Notes: a model not told the origin generated them from the sequence alone. 64,000 bases of DNA from Lacinutrix sp. Bg11-31 (GCF_002831665.1 NZ_CP025118.1:744001-808000), one strand, 5' to 3'. Positions 9,157-17,735 are shown, counted from the stretch's first letter. Program-made: numbers and translations.

Positions 9157-9660
9157 TTATCGCTTGGTAAATGTTTTAATGTCATAAAGTGCCATAACAG
9201 CCTCTAAATTAGTATTGGTAGTTTTACCAACATTATCGGCAGGTACAACTACAACTCTAAATACTTGGTTTTGAGTATATGAATTATCTAAAAGAGAAAA
9301 ATCGGTTGTGCCATCTAGAAAAAATCTAACATCTGTTTGTGTAAAGTCGTAGTTATAAATCAAATCACCATCATCAAACTGAACCGTTTGTGGCATAAGC
9401 CTCCAAATATCTTGTCCGTTTAATGTTTCCCATAATATATAGACTAACGTAACATCTGTAGGAAAGACATCAAAACCATAAGCTTCAATGTATTCATAAT
9501 TATTGGTTTGGTTAAGATCTAACACAATTTCAAAAGCAGAGGAGGCTATAATGGCACCATTTTGGCCGTTAAACCCATCTAAACCTTGAGGACCTTGAGG
9601 GCCTTCGCAAGACATTAAAAATATAGCAAATACCGAAATAACAGATAATATACGTTTCAT
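9157..9660 (-). CDS. Small lipoprotein with a short Gly-X-Y segment
   Basis: A 167-residue protein with a lipoprotein signal peptide; the lipobox is LMSC, followed directly by EGPQGPQGLDGFNGQNG, a short collagen-like run of five Gly-X-Y units. This pattern at the N-terminus of a Bacteroidota lipoprotein is common and probably acts as a spacer. The remaining 130 residues are predicted mostly beta-strand, with no catalytic motif I recognise. It is probably anchored in a membrane by lipidation. It is divergent from dnaK. Confidence 0.75.
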   Translation of the reverse strand: MKRILSVISVFAIFLMSCEGPQGPQGLDGFNGQNGAIIASSAFEIVLDLNQTNNYEYIEAYGFDVFPTDVTLVYILWETLNGQDIWRLMPQTVQFDDGDLIYNYDFTQTDVRFFLDGTTDFSLLDNSYTQNQVFRVVVVPADNVGKTTNTNLEAVMALYDIKTFTKR

Positions 9661-9750
9661 ATGTAAATAGTTTAAGATTGTTTTTCTTTAAATGTATCAA
9701 AACTAATACCAAAGTAGAACCAAACGAAAATAATTTCTAAATATATAATC

Positions 9751-9763
9751 TGACATCATGTCA
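9751..9763. promoter_or_regulatory. Palindrome TGACATCATGTCA upstream of dnaK
   Basis: A perfect 13-base inverted repeat (TGACAT, C, ATGTCA) lies 98 bases upstream of the dnaK start, in the divergent gap with the lipoprotein gene. It could be an operator or part of a heat-shock promoter. A TGCATTTG box resembling a -7 element follows at 9796-9803. No CIRCE-type repeat was seen. Confidence 0.4.
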
Positions 9764-9861
9764 CATTCTTTCTAATGGCATAATCATTGTCTTTATGCAT
9801 TTGTAAATAATTAATAAAATTTATTTCGCATTAAGCGGAAAAACATAAAACAAATAAAGAT

Positions 9862-11760
9862 ATGAGTAAGATTATTGGAATCGATTTAGGAACTACCAAC
9901 TCTTGCGTTTCTGTAATGGAAGGTAACGAGCCAGTAGTTATCCCTAACGCAGAAGGTAAAAGAACAACACCATCTGTAATTGCCTTTGTAGAAGGAGGAG
10001 AAATTAAAGTTGGAGATCCAGCAAAAAGACAAGCAGTAACTAACCCAACAAAAACAGTTTATTCTATTAAACGTTTTATGGGTAACAAGTATACTGAGTC
10101 TAAAAAAGAAGCAGAACGTGTACCTTACAAAGTAGTAAAAGGAGATAATGACACACCACGTGTTGATATTGATGGTCGTTTATACACACCTCAAGAATTA
10201 TCTGCAATGGTATTACAGAAAATGAAAAAAACAGCTGAAGATTACTTAGGTACCTCAGTAACAGAAGCAGTAATTACTGTACCAGCATATTTTAACGATG
10301 CACAACGTCAAGCTACAAAAGAAGCTGGTGAAATTGCTGGTTTAAAAGTACGTCGTATTATCAACGAGCCAACAGCAGCAGCTTTAGCTTATGGTATGGA
10401 CAAAAAAGGAATTGACCAAAAAATCGTTGTTTTCGATTTTGGTGGTGGAACGCATGATGTATCTATCTTAGAATTAGGAGATGGTGTATTCGAAGTTTTA
10501 TCTACAGATGGTGATACTCACTTAGGTGGTGATGACGTAGATCAAAAAGTTATTGATTGGTTAGCAGACGAGTTTAACGCTGAAGAGTCTATGGACTTAC
10601 GTAAAGACCCAATGTCTTTACAACGTTTAAAAGAAGCTGCAGAAAAAGCTAAGATTGAATTATCTGCTTCAGAGCAAACAGAAATCAACTTACCTTATAT
10701 TACAGCTACTGCATCAGGACCAAAACACTTAGTACGTACATTAACACGTTCTAAATTCGAGCAGTTAATTGACGATTTAGTAAAAAGAACAATAGAGCCT
10801 TGTGCAACAGCTTTAAAAGCAGCAGGATTATCTAAAAGTGATATCGACGAAGTAATTTTAGTTGGTGGATCTACACGTATTCCAGCAGTACAACAAGCAG
10901 TAGAAAAGTTTTTCGGAAAAACGCCTTCTAAAGGTGTAAACCCTGATGAAGTTGTTTCTTTAGGAGCAGCAATTCAAGGTGGAGTTTTATCTGGAGATGT
11001 TAAAGATGTATTACTTTTAGATGTAACACCTTTATCATTAGGTATCGAAACAATGGGTAACGTAATGACGAAACTTATTGAAGCAAATACTACAATTCCA
11101 ACTAAAAAGTCTCAAGTATTCTCTACAGCAGCAGACAACCAACCTTCAGTGGAAATCCACGTATTACAAGGTGAAAGAGCTATGGCTGCAGATAATAAAA
11201 CAATTGGACGTTTTCATTTAAGTGATATTCCACCAGCACAAAGAGGAGTTCCTCAAATTGAAGTAACTTTCGATATCGATGCAAACGGAATCATTAAAGT
11301 TTCTGCTACAGATAAAGCAACTAACAAGACACAAGATATCCGTATCGAAGCGTCTTCTGGTTTAACTGAGGAAGAAATTAAAGCAATGAGAGCAGATGCT
11401 GAAGCAAATGCAGAAGCAGATGCAAAAGCAGCAGAAAATGCTAAGAAATTAAACGAAGCAGATTCTATGATTTTCCAAACAGAAAATCAACTTAAAGAAT
11501 TTGGTGACAAAATATCTGATGATAAAAAAGCACCAATTGAAGAAGCTTTAGCAGAATTAAAAGTAGCTTACGAAACTAGAGATGTAGCAGTTATTGAGCC
11601 AGCTTTAGACAAACTTAACGAAGTTTGGAAAGTAGCTAGCGAAGAAATGTACAAAGCACAAGCAGATGCTCAAGGTGGAGCAGCTGGACCAGAAGCAAGT
11701 GAGCCAGCTCAAGCTGAAAGTGATAATGTTGAAGATGTAGATTTCGAAGAAGTTAAATAA
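9862..11760 (+). CDS. dnaK: Chaperone protein DnaK (Hsp70)
   Basis: Full-length cytosolic Hsp70 of 632 residues, an ATP-driven chaperone working with DnaJ and GrpE. The ATPase domain starts [17 protein letters not shown] and includes [13 protein letters not shown] and [13 protein letters not shown]. The substrate-binding domain follows from [14 protein letters not shown], and the acidic C-terminus ends EDVDFEEVK, the usual bacterial form. dnaJ and grpE are not adjacent. A palindrome upstream may be its heat-shock control site, and a strong hairpin terminator follows 40 bases after the stop. Confidence 0.99.
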   Translation: MSKIIGIDLGTTNSCVSVMEGNEPVVIPNAEGKRTTPSVIAFVEGGEIKVGDPAKRQAVTNPTKTVYSIKRFMGNKYTESKKEAERVPYKVVKGDNDTPRVDIDGRLYTPQELSAMVLQKMKKTAEDYLGTSVTEAVITVPAYFNDAQRQATKEAGEIAGLKVRRIINEPTAAALAYGMDKKGIDQKIVVFDFGGGTHDVSILELGDGVFEVLSTDGDTHLGGDDVDQKVIDWLADEFNAEESMDLRKDPMSLQRLKEAAEKAKIELSASEQTEINLPYITATASGPKHLVRTLTRSKFEQLIDDLVKRTIEPCATALKAAGLSKSDIDEVILVGGSTRIPAVQQAVEKFFGKTPSKGVNPDEVVSLGAAIQGGVLSGDVKDVLLLDVTPLSLGIETMGNVMTKLIEANTTIPTKKSQVFSTAADNQPSVEIHVLQGERAMAADNKTIGRFHLSDIPPAQRGVPQIEVTFDIDANGIIKVSATDKATNKTQDIRIEASSGLTEEEIKAMRADAEANAEADAKAAENAKKLNEADSMIFQTENQLKEFGDKISDDKKAPIEEALAELKVAYETRDVAVIEPALDKLNEVWKVASEEMYKAQADAQGGAAGPEASEPAQAESDNVEDVDFEEVK

Positions 11761-11800
11761 TTACGTCATTTTGCAGTAGATGCAGAATACATAAATATTA

Positions 11801-11834
11801 AAAACGTAACCATTAATTTGGTTGCGTTTTTTTA
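11801..11834 (+). terminator. Terminator of dnaK
   Basis: AACGTAACC pairs with GGTTGCGTT (one wobble) around an ATTAATTT loop, followed by a T run. A very similar hairpin occurs at 12074-12108. Confidence 0.8.
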
Positions 11835-12073
11835 TGTAAAAAAAGAAAGCTCGTTATCTAAATAATTATATTTTTAGATAGTTAATAGTTTAAGACAATT
11901 ACTTTATAAACATTGCTTTTTATTACGCATAGCAATAGTTTTGCTTAAACAAATATTATTTGTATCGGTACAAAAGTATTACCTCTAGGAGTGGAAGAGG
12001 TTAGGGATAATAAATTGTGAAATTAAATTTTAATAATTACTAAGAAATAATTAGCAAGCTAATTATATATAAT
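11835..12073. other. Intergenic stretch without recognised content
   Basis: About 240 A+T-rich bases between two terminators. I see no open frame with protein-like composition. The only structure is a weak ACCTCT / AGAGGT inverted pair around 11981-12002. Confidence 0.4.
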
Positions 12074-12108
12074 AAAAAACGCAATCATTAATTTGATTGC
12101 GTTCTTTA
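12074..12108 (-). terminator. Terminator of the PepSY-like gene
   Basis: AACGCAATCA pairs with TGATTGCGTT around a TTAATT loop; on the minus strand a T run follows. It lies 36 bases after the stop of the 12144-12644 gene and closely resembles the dnaK terminator. Confidence 0.75.
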
Positions 12109-12143
12109 TCATTTTTAATAAGGCGATTTTATAAGGTAGTTGC

Positions 12144-12644
12144 TTATAAAAACGTTCCATACTCATCTGTTTTTACTCTAACAATTTCTTCACCATTTTT
12201 TAATTTGATTTTATATTGTTTTTTAGCAACATTATTTCCTTTATGAAATTTAACACTATAAACATCTTTTACAATAGACCAATTAGGGAAACGTTTTGCA
12301 ACAGCATCTCTAACGTCTTTAGGTAATTTTACATCTTCAAATCTTTCAATAGTTCTTATAACATCACCTTCTTTATTATAAGCAGCAACAATTTTGCCGT
12401 CTGGAATAAAAAAGGAAACAGAATAGTTGTCATATTCATCACTATAGAATTCAGCGTTTTTTATATCATATAATGCAACTTCCTTTTCTAGGGTTTTAAC
12501 TCTGCTATCCGAGTCTGGTGAGTATGCGGCATTTAAATATTTGTAGCTTACAGATATTACTATTTCTTCCAATTCAATTGGATCTTGGGCATAAACTTGA
12601 GATGTTAATCCTAATGCGATTAAAATAAAAAGTACTTTTTTCAT
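12144..12644 (-). CDS. Exported PepSY-like protein
   Basis: A 166-residue protein with a clear signal peptide (MKKVLFILIALGLTSQVYAQ). The mature part has the beta-rich pattern of PepSY-like periplasmic proteins of Bacteroidota: FPNWSIVKDVYSVKF and a final strand QYKIKLKNGEEIVRVKTDEY. Homologues of this type are sometimes mislabelled in databases. There are no catalytic residues I can point to; PepSY domains are thought to inhibit peptidases or bind ligands. The gene stands alone between the dnaK terminator and the divergent 12788 gene. Confidence 0.65.
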   Translation of the reverse strand: MKKVLFILIALGLTSQVYAQDPIELEEIVISVSYKYLNAAYSPDSDSRVKTLEKEVALYDIKNAEFYSDEYDNYSVSFFIPDGKIVAAYNKEGDVIRTIERFEDVKLPKDVRDAVAKRFPNWSIVKDVYSVKFHKGNNVAKKQYKIKLKNGEEIVRVKTDEYGTFL

Positions 12645-12760
12645 GATTGTATATTTATATGATTAATAAATCAAAATTAGACAAGACCATACTATTTCAA
12701 AATGATCAAGGTCATATACCCAATTTTTAATTTATTATGCATGCATAATAAATTATTGAT

Positions 12761-12768
12761 TATATTTG
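12761..12768 (+). promoter_or_regulatory. Putative -7 box upstream of the nitronate monooxygenase gene
   Basis: TATATTTG matches TAnnTTTG and ends 19 bases before the ATG at 12788. A -33 TTG at the usual spacing is not obvious. A palindromic ATGCATGCAT lies just upstream (12737-12746). Confidence 0.4.
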
Positions 12769-12787
12769 TTGAAATAAATAAAAGATC

Positions 12788-13738
12788 ATGCAAACCAAAT
12801 TAACTCAACTCTTAAACATAAAACACCCAATAATTCAAGCACCAATGTTTTTGGTCTCTAACGTTGCTATGGTAACAGAAGCTATGAAAGGTGGAATAGC
12901 AGGTTGTATTCCAGCACTTAATTATAGAACACTAGATGAGTTAAGAGCTGTATTAAAAGAGCTTAAAGCTAATAAGGTTGAAGGTGGATCATTCGGTTTT
13001 AATTTAATAGTCAATAAATCTAACTTAAAATATAAAGGACAGTTAGAAGTGATTTGCGAAGAAGGTTGCGATTTTATTATCACCTCTTTAGGAAGTCCAG
13101 AAGAAACCATAAAACAAGCGCATAAAGCAGGTATAAAAGTATTTTGTGATGTTACTGATTTACGTTTTGCACAAAAAGTAGAACAATTAGGTGCAGATGC
13201 TGCAATTGCAGTAAATAGTGAAGCTGGTGGACACAGAGGAAATTTATCTCCAGAAGAATTAACAAATCAATTAAGCAAAGCTTTAAGCATTCCAGTAATT
13301 TCTGCAGGAGGAGTAGGTTGTAAAGCAGATATTGATAGAATGATAAGTTATGGAGCAGAAGGCGTAAGTGTTGGAAGCCCATTTATAGCATCTATAGAAG
13401 CAGGAGTAACAGATGAATACAAGCAAGCTTGTGTAGATTATGGTGCAGAAGATATTATCATGACACAGCGTATTTCTGGTACACCATGTACTGTGATTAA
13501 TACGCCTTATGTTCAGAAAATTGGAACTAAAGAATCCTGGCTTGAAACGGTTTTAAATAAAAACAAGAAACTTAAAAAATGGGTTAAGATGGTTCGTTTT
13601 TCAATAGGAATGAAAGCTGCAGAAAATGCTGCGAAAACTGCAACTTATAAAACGGTTTGGGTTGCTGGACCTAGTATTGAACATACTAAAGCAATATTAC
13701 CAGTAAAAGCAATTATAGATAAGTTGGTAAAAGAATAA
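12788..13738 (+). CDS. NAD(P)H-dependent flavin oxidoreductase / nitronate monooxygenase-like
   Basis: A 316-residue FMN-binding TIM-barrel enzyme of the 2-nitropropane dioxygenase family. Motifs include IIQAPMFLVSNVAMV at the N-terminus, AVNSEAGGHRG in the middle (the family's conserved His region) and PVISAGGVG followed by GVSVGSPFIAS for the FMN phosphate site. Members oxidise alkyl nitronates or act as NADH:flavin/quinone reductases; which applies here is not known. It is monogenic, ending 43 bases before a strong terminator. Confidence 0.88.
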   Translation: MQTKLTQLLNIKHPIIQAPMFLVSNVAMVTEAMKGGIAGCIPALNYRTLDELRAVLKELKANKVEGGSFGFNLIVNKSNLKYKGQLEVICEEGCDFIITSLGSPEETIKQAHKAGIKVFCDVTDLRFAQKVEQLGADAAIAVNSEAGGHRGNLSPEELTNQLSKALSIPVISAGGVGCKADIDRMISYGAEGVSVGSPFIASIEAGVTDEYKQACVDYGAEDIIMTQRISGTPCTVINTPYVQKIGTKESWLETVLNKNKKLKKWVKMVRFSIGMKAAENAAKTATYKTVWVAGPSIEHTKAILPVKAIIDKLVKE

Positions 13739-13779
13739 CAACTTAAAAATTAATTGTCTACTATAAATAGAAACCATTT

Positions 13780-13816
13780 AACCTGTAATAAATCAAGTAT
13801 TTATTACAGGTTTTTC
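13780..13816 (+). terminator. Terminator of the nitronate monooxygenase gene
   Basis: ACCTGTAATAAAT and ATTTATTACAGGT form a perfect 13-base stem around a 5-base loop, followed by TTTTT. Confidence 0.85.
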
Positions 13817-13930
13817 TTTGTAAAAATATAAGTAATTTCCTTTATAAAGGTATACCGTAGCCTTCTGTTTTATTTTTTAAACTACTGTATTAAAAGACTT
13901 TAAATAAAAATATAATTGGTCTTTTAATAT

Positions 13931-14134
13931 TGAAGAAGAATTAGATAAAGTAAATTTCGATGCTATAGTTTTAACTAATAGTAATCAAGAAATTCTACTC
14001 TAGATGCATCAAAAAGGTGTAAACAATTGTTTAAAATAAACCAAAATATTGTTAGACGCTTACCAAACAAAATAGTTGCTTCTTATATTAATATATCTCA
14101 AGAAACTTTAAGTAGAATAAAATCTAAAATTTAA
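13931..14134 (+). pseudogene. Remnant of a Crp/Fnr-family regulator
   Basis: At 14057-14134 the sequence encodes RLPNKIVASYINISQETLSR and then IKSKI before a stop. This is the helix-turn-helix end typical of Bacteroidota Crp/Fnr proteins. About 70-120 bases earlier another stretch reads as ELDKVNFDAIVLTNSNQEIL, resembling the end of a cyclic-nucleotide-binding domain, then stops. The roughly 80 residues normally between these blocks are missing and there is no start, so the gene is decayed with an internal deletion. A complete Crp/Fnr gene is present at 54323. Confidence 0.65.
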
Positions 14135-14182
14135 TTTTAAACCGAAAAAGCACTAAAAGCTAACACTGTAAAAGGTTTATTT

Positions 14183-14277
14183 ACTTTACTTTCTAAAAAA
14201 AATAGTCGAACTTCGTTTAACGTATAATATAAAACATTGAAACGATTTTATATCAACGAACCGTTAAACGAACCTTT
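14183..14277. repeat. Hairpin-forming repeat R1 (complete copy)
   Basis: TTCGTTTAACG (14212-14222) is the exact inverse of CGTTAAACGAA (14262-14272), and inside it ATATAAAA (14227-14234) pairs with TTTTATAT (14246-14253). The left part recurs at 14484 (R2) and the right part at 15413 (R3). The GTTTAAC...GTTAAAC ends fit the general attC pattern RYYYAAC...GTTRRRY, but homology to integron sites is unproven. Confidence 0.6.
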
Positions 14278-14483
14278 GACCCGTCCTGAAATAAGGCTAC
14301 ATAATTTTAAACACTATGTTTGTCTTCAAAAGAGAACTATAATTTATATAAAAAATAACCTCTTAAGTTCTTCGGCTAATAACAAGTCTTTTAGAGAGAG
14401 AAAATCTCTAACAACACCATAAATAATTTATTGCGACTTCTAACCTACTAAAGAAGATTATCTTAGGTATTCTAACTTTTATC

Positions 14484-14560
14484 TACTTTATTTTCTAAAA
14501 AAATAGTCGAACTTCGTTTAACGTCTAATATAAAATATTGAAATGATTTTATATGAACGA
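14484..14560. repeat. Left half of the R1 repeat (R2)
   Basis: Close direct copy of 14183-14260 (TAGTCGAACTTCGTTTAACG and what follows), breaking off after TATATGAACGA. The missing right half appears 860 bases later at 15413-15437. Confidence 0.65.
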
Positions 14561-14603
14561 AATATTGGGTGCAATTTGAAAAACCTAACTAAATAAAAAT
14601 AAA

Positions 14604-15365
14604 ATGTTTAGACATCAAGGTAAAAGCAGAACAATAAAACATAATCTGCAAATTGCCACAGTTTTGTCCTTTGTTGCTGGAATTGTTAATGTTACAGGAT
14701 TTTTAGCTTTTAACCAGTTGACTACAAATGTAACTGGACATTTTGCTCTTTTTATTAGAGATGTTGCCAATTTTGAAGTTTGGAAGGGAACAATTTATTT
14801 CCTTTATATTTTTTCCTTTCTCTTTGGTTCTTTTTTGTCAAGTTTTCTAATTGAAAAATTTAAAGGAAATAGAAAACTTAATGTTTTTGTATTACCAACA
14901 ATAATTGAATGCCTAATATTACTCTCAATTTCTATCATAAGTAATACTGGAGAAATAAAATATCCAGATTTAATAATTTGTTTACTACTCTTCTCTATGG
15001 GACTTCAAAATTCTTTTGTTTCAAAAATTTCAAATGCAATTGTAAGAACAACACATCTTACAGGATTGTTTACAGATTTAGGGATAGAATTATCGCAACT
15101 ATTTTTTCCTAAAGCTCATCCGCATAGAGAAAAAATTAAGGAGACTATTAAACTGCGAATTTATATAATTTGCTTCTTTTTTCTTGGAGGACTAATAGGT
15201 GGATTTCTTTACTCAAGACTTGACTTGAAATTAAATACTCTAATTTTTGGAGCAGTAATTTTATTAATAAGCCTGTTTTACGACGATTTAAGATATAGAT
15301 TAATAAGAACTAAAAGAAAATACAAACAAAGAAAAAAAATGGCACACGACAACGAGTATAATTAG
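14604..15365 (+). CDS. DUF1275 (YoaK-type) membrane protein
   Basis: A 253-residue integral membrane protein of the DUF1275/YoaK family. The family pattern is visible in SFVAGIVNVTGFLAFNQLTT followed by NVTGHFALF near the N-terminus, and in the later RTTHLTGLFTDLGIELSQL. About six helices are predicted. The C-terminus is basic and ends KKMAHDNEYN, which looks like read-through into a non-coding tail element. Molecular function is unknown. The gene lies between the two halves of a repeat (R2 and R3) with a 9-base direct repeat at both junctions, so it appears horizontally acquired or transposed. Confidence 0.82.
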   Translation: MFRHQGKSRTIKHNLQIATVLSFVAGIVNVTGFLAFNQLTTNVTGHFALFIRDVANFEVWKGTIYFLYIFSFLFGSFLSSFLIEKFKGNRKLNVFVLPTIIECLILLSISIISNTGEIKYPDLIICLLLFSMGLQNSFVSKISNAIVRTTHLTGLFTDLGIELSQLFFPKAHPHREKIKETIKLRIYIICFFFLGGLIGGFLYSRLDLKLNTLIFGAVILLISLFYDDLRYRLIRTKRKYKQRKKMAHDNEYN

Positions 15366-15412
15366 TTACTGGTTCGTTTTCTTTTATTAATTTAAACCAA
15401 GCAAACTAACCA

Positions 15413-15437
15413 TATATGAACACGTTAAACGAACCTT
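15413..15437. repeat. Right half of the R1 repeat (R3)
   Basis: TATATGAAC then CGTTAAACGAACC match the right arm of R1. TATATGAAC (15413-15421) is also present at the end of R2 (14550-14558), like a target-site duplication around the DUF1275 gene. Confidence 0.6.
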
Positions 15438-15477
15438 CATGATTTTTTTTCAAATTCTCGTTAAACCAAAAAAAGCA

Positions 15478-16110
15478 TCAAACCAAACCATTAATAATAT
15501 CCACATTAACCACATGTTTGCCTTCAAAAGGAATAATATTTACTTCCTTTCCAAATAATTCTTGAGCACGTTTAGTTTCGTAAGCAATACGTGTTTTGTT
15601 TAAATATTCATCTTCAGTACCATAAACCAAAGAGACTTTGCCTTTTAAAAGTTTAAAATCTTCGGCTATTAATTCCTTTGGTAAACCACCAGAATGCAAT
15701 ATTAGTTGAGAACATTGTAATTGTCTGTTTTTAATATAACGTGTTGCTACGCTAACACCTTGAGAATAGCCTAAAACAATAAGGTTTTTGCTTTCAGAGA
15801 TTTGTTCTTCGGCTAAAATAGAATCAAAATAATTTACAATGTTTTGGGTTTCGGTTTGCGTATTTTCTTTAGTTAACCAGCAACCACCAACATGTTTAAA
15901 ACCATCTTGATAATACAAACTAGGCGCTTGAGGTGAGATAATGTAATTTTCTTCGGCATTTAAGCCTTTAAAATATCTAATAAAATATTTACTTAAATAG
16001 CCTAAACCATGGCATACAAACCATACATTTTTAGTTTTATCTGTTAAAGTGTTTAAAGTAGAATAGGGTTTATTGGTGGTGTAAAATATTTCCTTTTGGG
16101 TAGATTGCAT
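15478..16110 (-). CDS. Alpha/beta-hydrolase, carboxylesterase-like
   Basis: A compact 210-residue alpha/beta-hydrolase without signal peptide. The predicted catalytic triad is Ser116 in GYSQG, Asp167 in YGTEDEY and His199 in EGKHVVN. The early FVCHGLGY supplies the oxyanion-hole region. It resembles predicted esterases (YpfH/phospholipase-carboxylesterase type) more than classical MenH. It is divergent from the menI-like gene, the two sharing a 47-base gap, so the promoters overlap. Because no menH is seen in this menaquinone cluster, it is a candidate for that step, by inference only. Confidence 0.82.
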   Translation of the reverse strand: MQSTQKEIFYTTNKPYSTLNTLTDKTKNVWFVCHGLGYLSKYFIRYFKGLNAEENYIISPQAPSLYYQDGFKHVGGCWLTKENTQTETQNIVNYFDSILAEEQISESKNLIVLGYSQGVSVATRYIKNRQLQCSQLILHSGGLPKELIAEDFKLLKGKVSLVYGTEDEYLNKTRIAYETKRAQELFGKEVNIIPFEGKHVVNVDIINGLV

Positions 16111-16133
16111 TGTTGCTATGTTTCGTATTTTTG
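16105..16133 (+). promoter_or_regulatory. Promoter of the menI-menF-menD group
   Basis: TTG (16105-16107), an 18-base spacer, then TATTTTTG (16126-16133), matching the Bacteroidota -33/-7 pattern. The ATG at 16158 is 24 bases downstream of the -7 box. Confidence 0.55.
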
Positions 16134-16157
16134 AAGTTATAAAAATACAGTAAAAAG

Positions 16158-16583
16158 ATGAATATTTCTAAAACAGAAATGCTAGCAAAAGCAAACGCTT
16201 CTAGTAAAAATACTTTAATGGAAACCTTAGACATTGAAATGGTAGATTTTGGTGAAAATTTTTTAGTAGCCAGAATGCCGGTAACACCAAGAGTACACCA
16301 ACCAGATGGTGTATTGCATGGTGGAGCAACAGCAGCTTTGGCAGAAAGTGTTGGTAGTTTTGCTTCGCATATTTTTACAGACACAGATACTATGTTTGTA
16401 CGTGGTTTAGAGATTACTGCAAACCATTTAAAAAGTGTAAAAGATGGTTTTGTTTATGCAAAAGCTACTTTTTTACATAAAGGTAGAACCACACAATTAT
16501 TAGATATTAGGGTAACAGACGAAGCTAATAATTTAGTTTCTATTTGTAGATTGTCTACTATCTCATTACCAAAAAAGAAGTAA
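16158..16583 (+). CDS. menI: Hotdog-fold thioesterase, probable 1,4-dihydroxy-2-naphthoyl-CoA hydrolase
   Basis: This 141-residue hotdog thioesterase is colinear with E. coli MenI (YdiI). Both have QPxGxLHGGAxxxLAESxGS, with the catalytic glutamate at residue 63 in both, and a matching later GLEITANHLKS segment. MenI hydrolyses DHNA-CoA to DHNA in menaquinone synthesis. Its position 3 bases before menF in the menaquinone cluster supports this role over a general PaaI-type thioesterase. It is cytosolic, and a good -33/-7 promoter precedes it. Confidence 0.85.
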   Translation: MNISKTEMLAKANASSKNTLMETLDIEMVDFGENFLVARMPVTPRVHQPDGVLHGGATAALAESVGSFASHIFTDTDTMFVRGLEITANHLKSVKDGFVYAKATFLHKGRTTQLLDIRVTDEANNLVSICRLSTISLPKKK

Positions 16584-16586
16584 TTT

Positions 16587-17696
16587 ATGCAAACCGACGA
16601 TTTTTTTGAAGCTGCTCAAGATTATTTTGATGATGCTCTGCCTTTTGTATTGTATCGTAAACCCAATGCTTCGATTGTTAAAGGAGTGTTTCAAGATAAT
16701 GATACGGTTTACACTTCTAAAGACTTAACCGAAAGTGGTTTTGTTTTTTCTCCATTCGACTCTAAAAAGGAAACAGTTTTAATTCCTACAAACCAATCTT
16801 CTAGTGCGGAAACTAATGCTGTTATTCCTGCAAAGACAGGAAGCCATAAAGAGATAAAAATTTCAAACGAAGTAAAAGACTTTCACGTCTCACTTGTTTC
16901 AAAAGCAATAAATAGCATTAAAAATGGTGCCTTTAAAAAAGTAGTGATTTCTAGAGTAGAAGAGGTGAAACTTTCAGAAAGTAACCCTATAGAGCTCTTT
17001 AAACGCTTATTGGCACAATACAAAACTGCATTTGTATATTGTTGGTATCATCCAAAAATAGGACTTTGGCTTGGTGCAACTCCAGAAACATTACTTAGTG
17101 TTACTGGAAATAGGTTTACAACCATGTCTTTAGCAGGAACACAAGAGTTTAAAGGTGAAGAGAATCCAAAATGGGAAGCTAAAGAAACTGAAGAACAACA
17201 GCTAGTTACAGCTTATTTAGTAAGTAATTTAGAATCTTCTGTAAGTAGTTTAAATGTTGCCAATGTAGAAACTGTAAAAGCAGGGAGTTTACTGCATTTG
17301 CGGACACGAGTTTCTGGTGTTTTAAATAAAAATTTAAAAGAAGTTGTAGATATTTTACATCCAACACCTGCAGTTTGTGGTTTGCCCAAGGATGTTACAA
17401 AGGCATTTATTTTGGAAACAGAAAATTATAATCGTGAGTTTTATACGGGTTTTTTAGGTGAATTAAATATAGTCGAGAAAAAAACACGTAATACTAACAG
17501 GCGTAATGTCGAGAATAGTGCTTATGCTGCAATAAAAACGGTTTCTAATTTATTTGTAAACCTGCGTTGCATGCAATTAACAGATGTAAAAGCAAGTATT
17601 TACGTTGGAGGTGGTATTACAAAAGATTCTATTCCAGAAAATGAATGGCAAGAAACAGTAAATAAAACACAAACCATGAAAAAGGTGTTGTTTTAA
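16587..17696 (+). CDS. menF: Isochorismate synthase
   Basis: A 369-residue chorismate-binding enzyme converting chorismate to isochorismate, the entry step of menaquinone synthesis. Conserved pieces of the fold are KKVVISRVEEV, LWLGATPETLL, TMSLAGTQEFKGE, HPTPAVCGLPKD, REFYTGFLGE and the C-terminal IYVGGGITKDS. Its location between a menI-like gene and menD makes menaquinone rather than siderophore synthesis likely. The start is 3 bases after the menI stop; translation may be coupled. Confidence 0.93.
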   Translation: MQTDDFFEAAQDYFDDALPFVLYRKPNASIVKGVFQDNDTVYTSKDLTESGFVFSPFDSKKETVLIPTNQSSSAETNAVIPAKTGSHKEIKISNEVKDFHVSLVSKAINSIKNGAFKKVVISRVEEVKLSESNPIELFKRLLAQYKTAFVYCWYHPKIGLWLGATPETLLSVTGNRFTTMSLAGTQEFKGEENPKWEAKETEEQQLVTAYLVSNLESSVSSLNVANVETVKAGSLLHLRTRVSGVLNKNLKEVVDILHPTPAVCGLPKDVTKAFILETENYNREFYTGFLGELNIVEKKTRNTNRRNVENSAYAAIKTVSNLFVNLRCMQLTDVKASIYVGGGITKDSIPENEWQETVNKTQTMKKVLF

Positions 17697-17735
17697 TGCG
17701 TATTAAAAGGCCGATTTTGTATTTTTACACCACAG

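Noticed and set aside
9580..9610. Collagen-like domain in the lipoprotein
   Set aside because: Only about five Gly-X-Y units, too few for a triple helix; treated as a spacer.
14237..14422. 61-codon open frame on the plus strand
   Set aside because: It starts within the R1 hairpin repeat and continues in non-coding A+T-rich sequence; composition is unlike protein.
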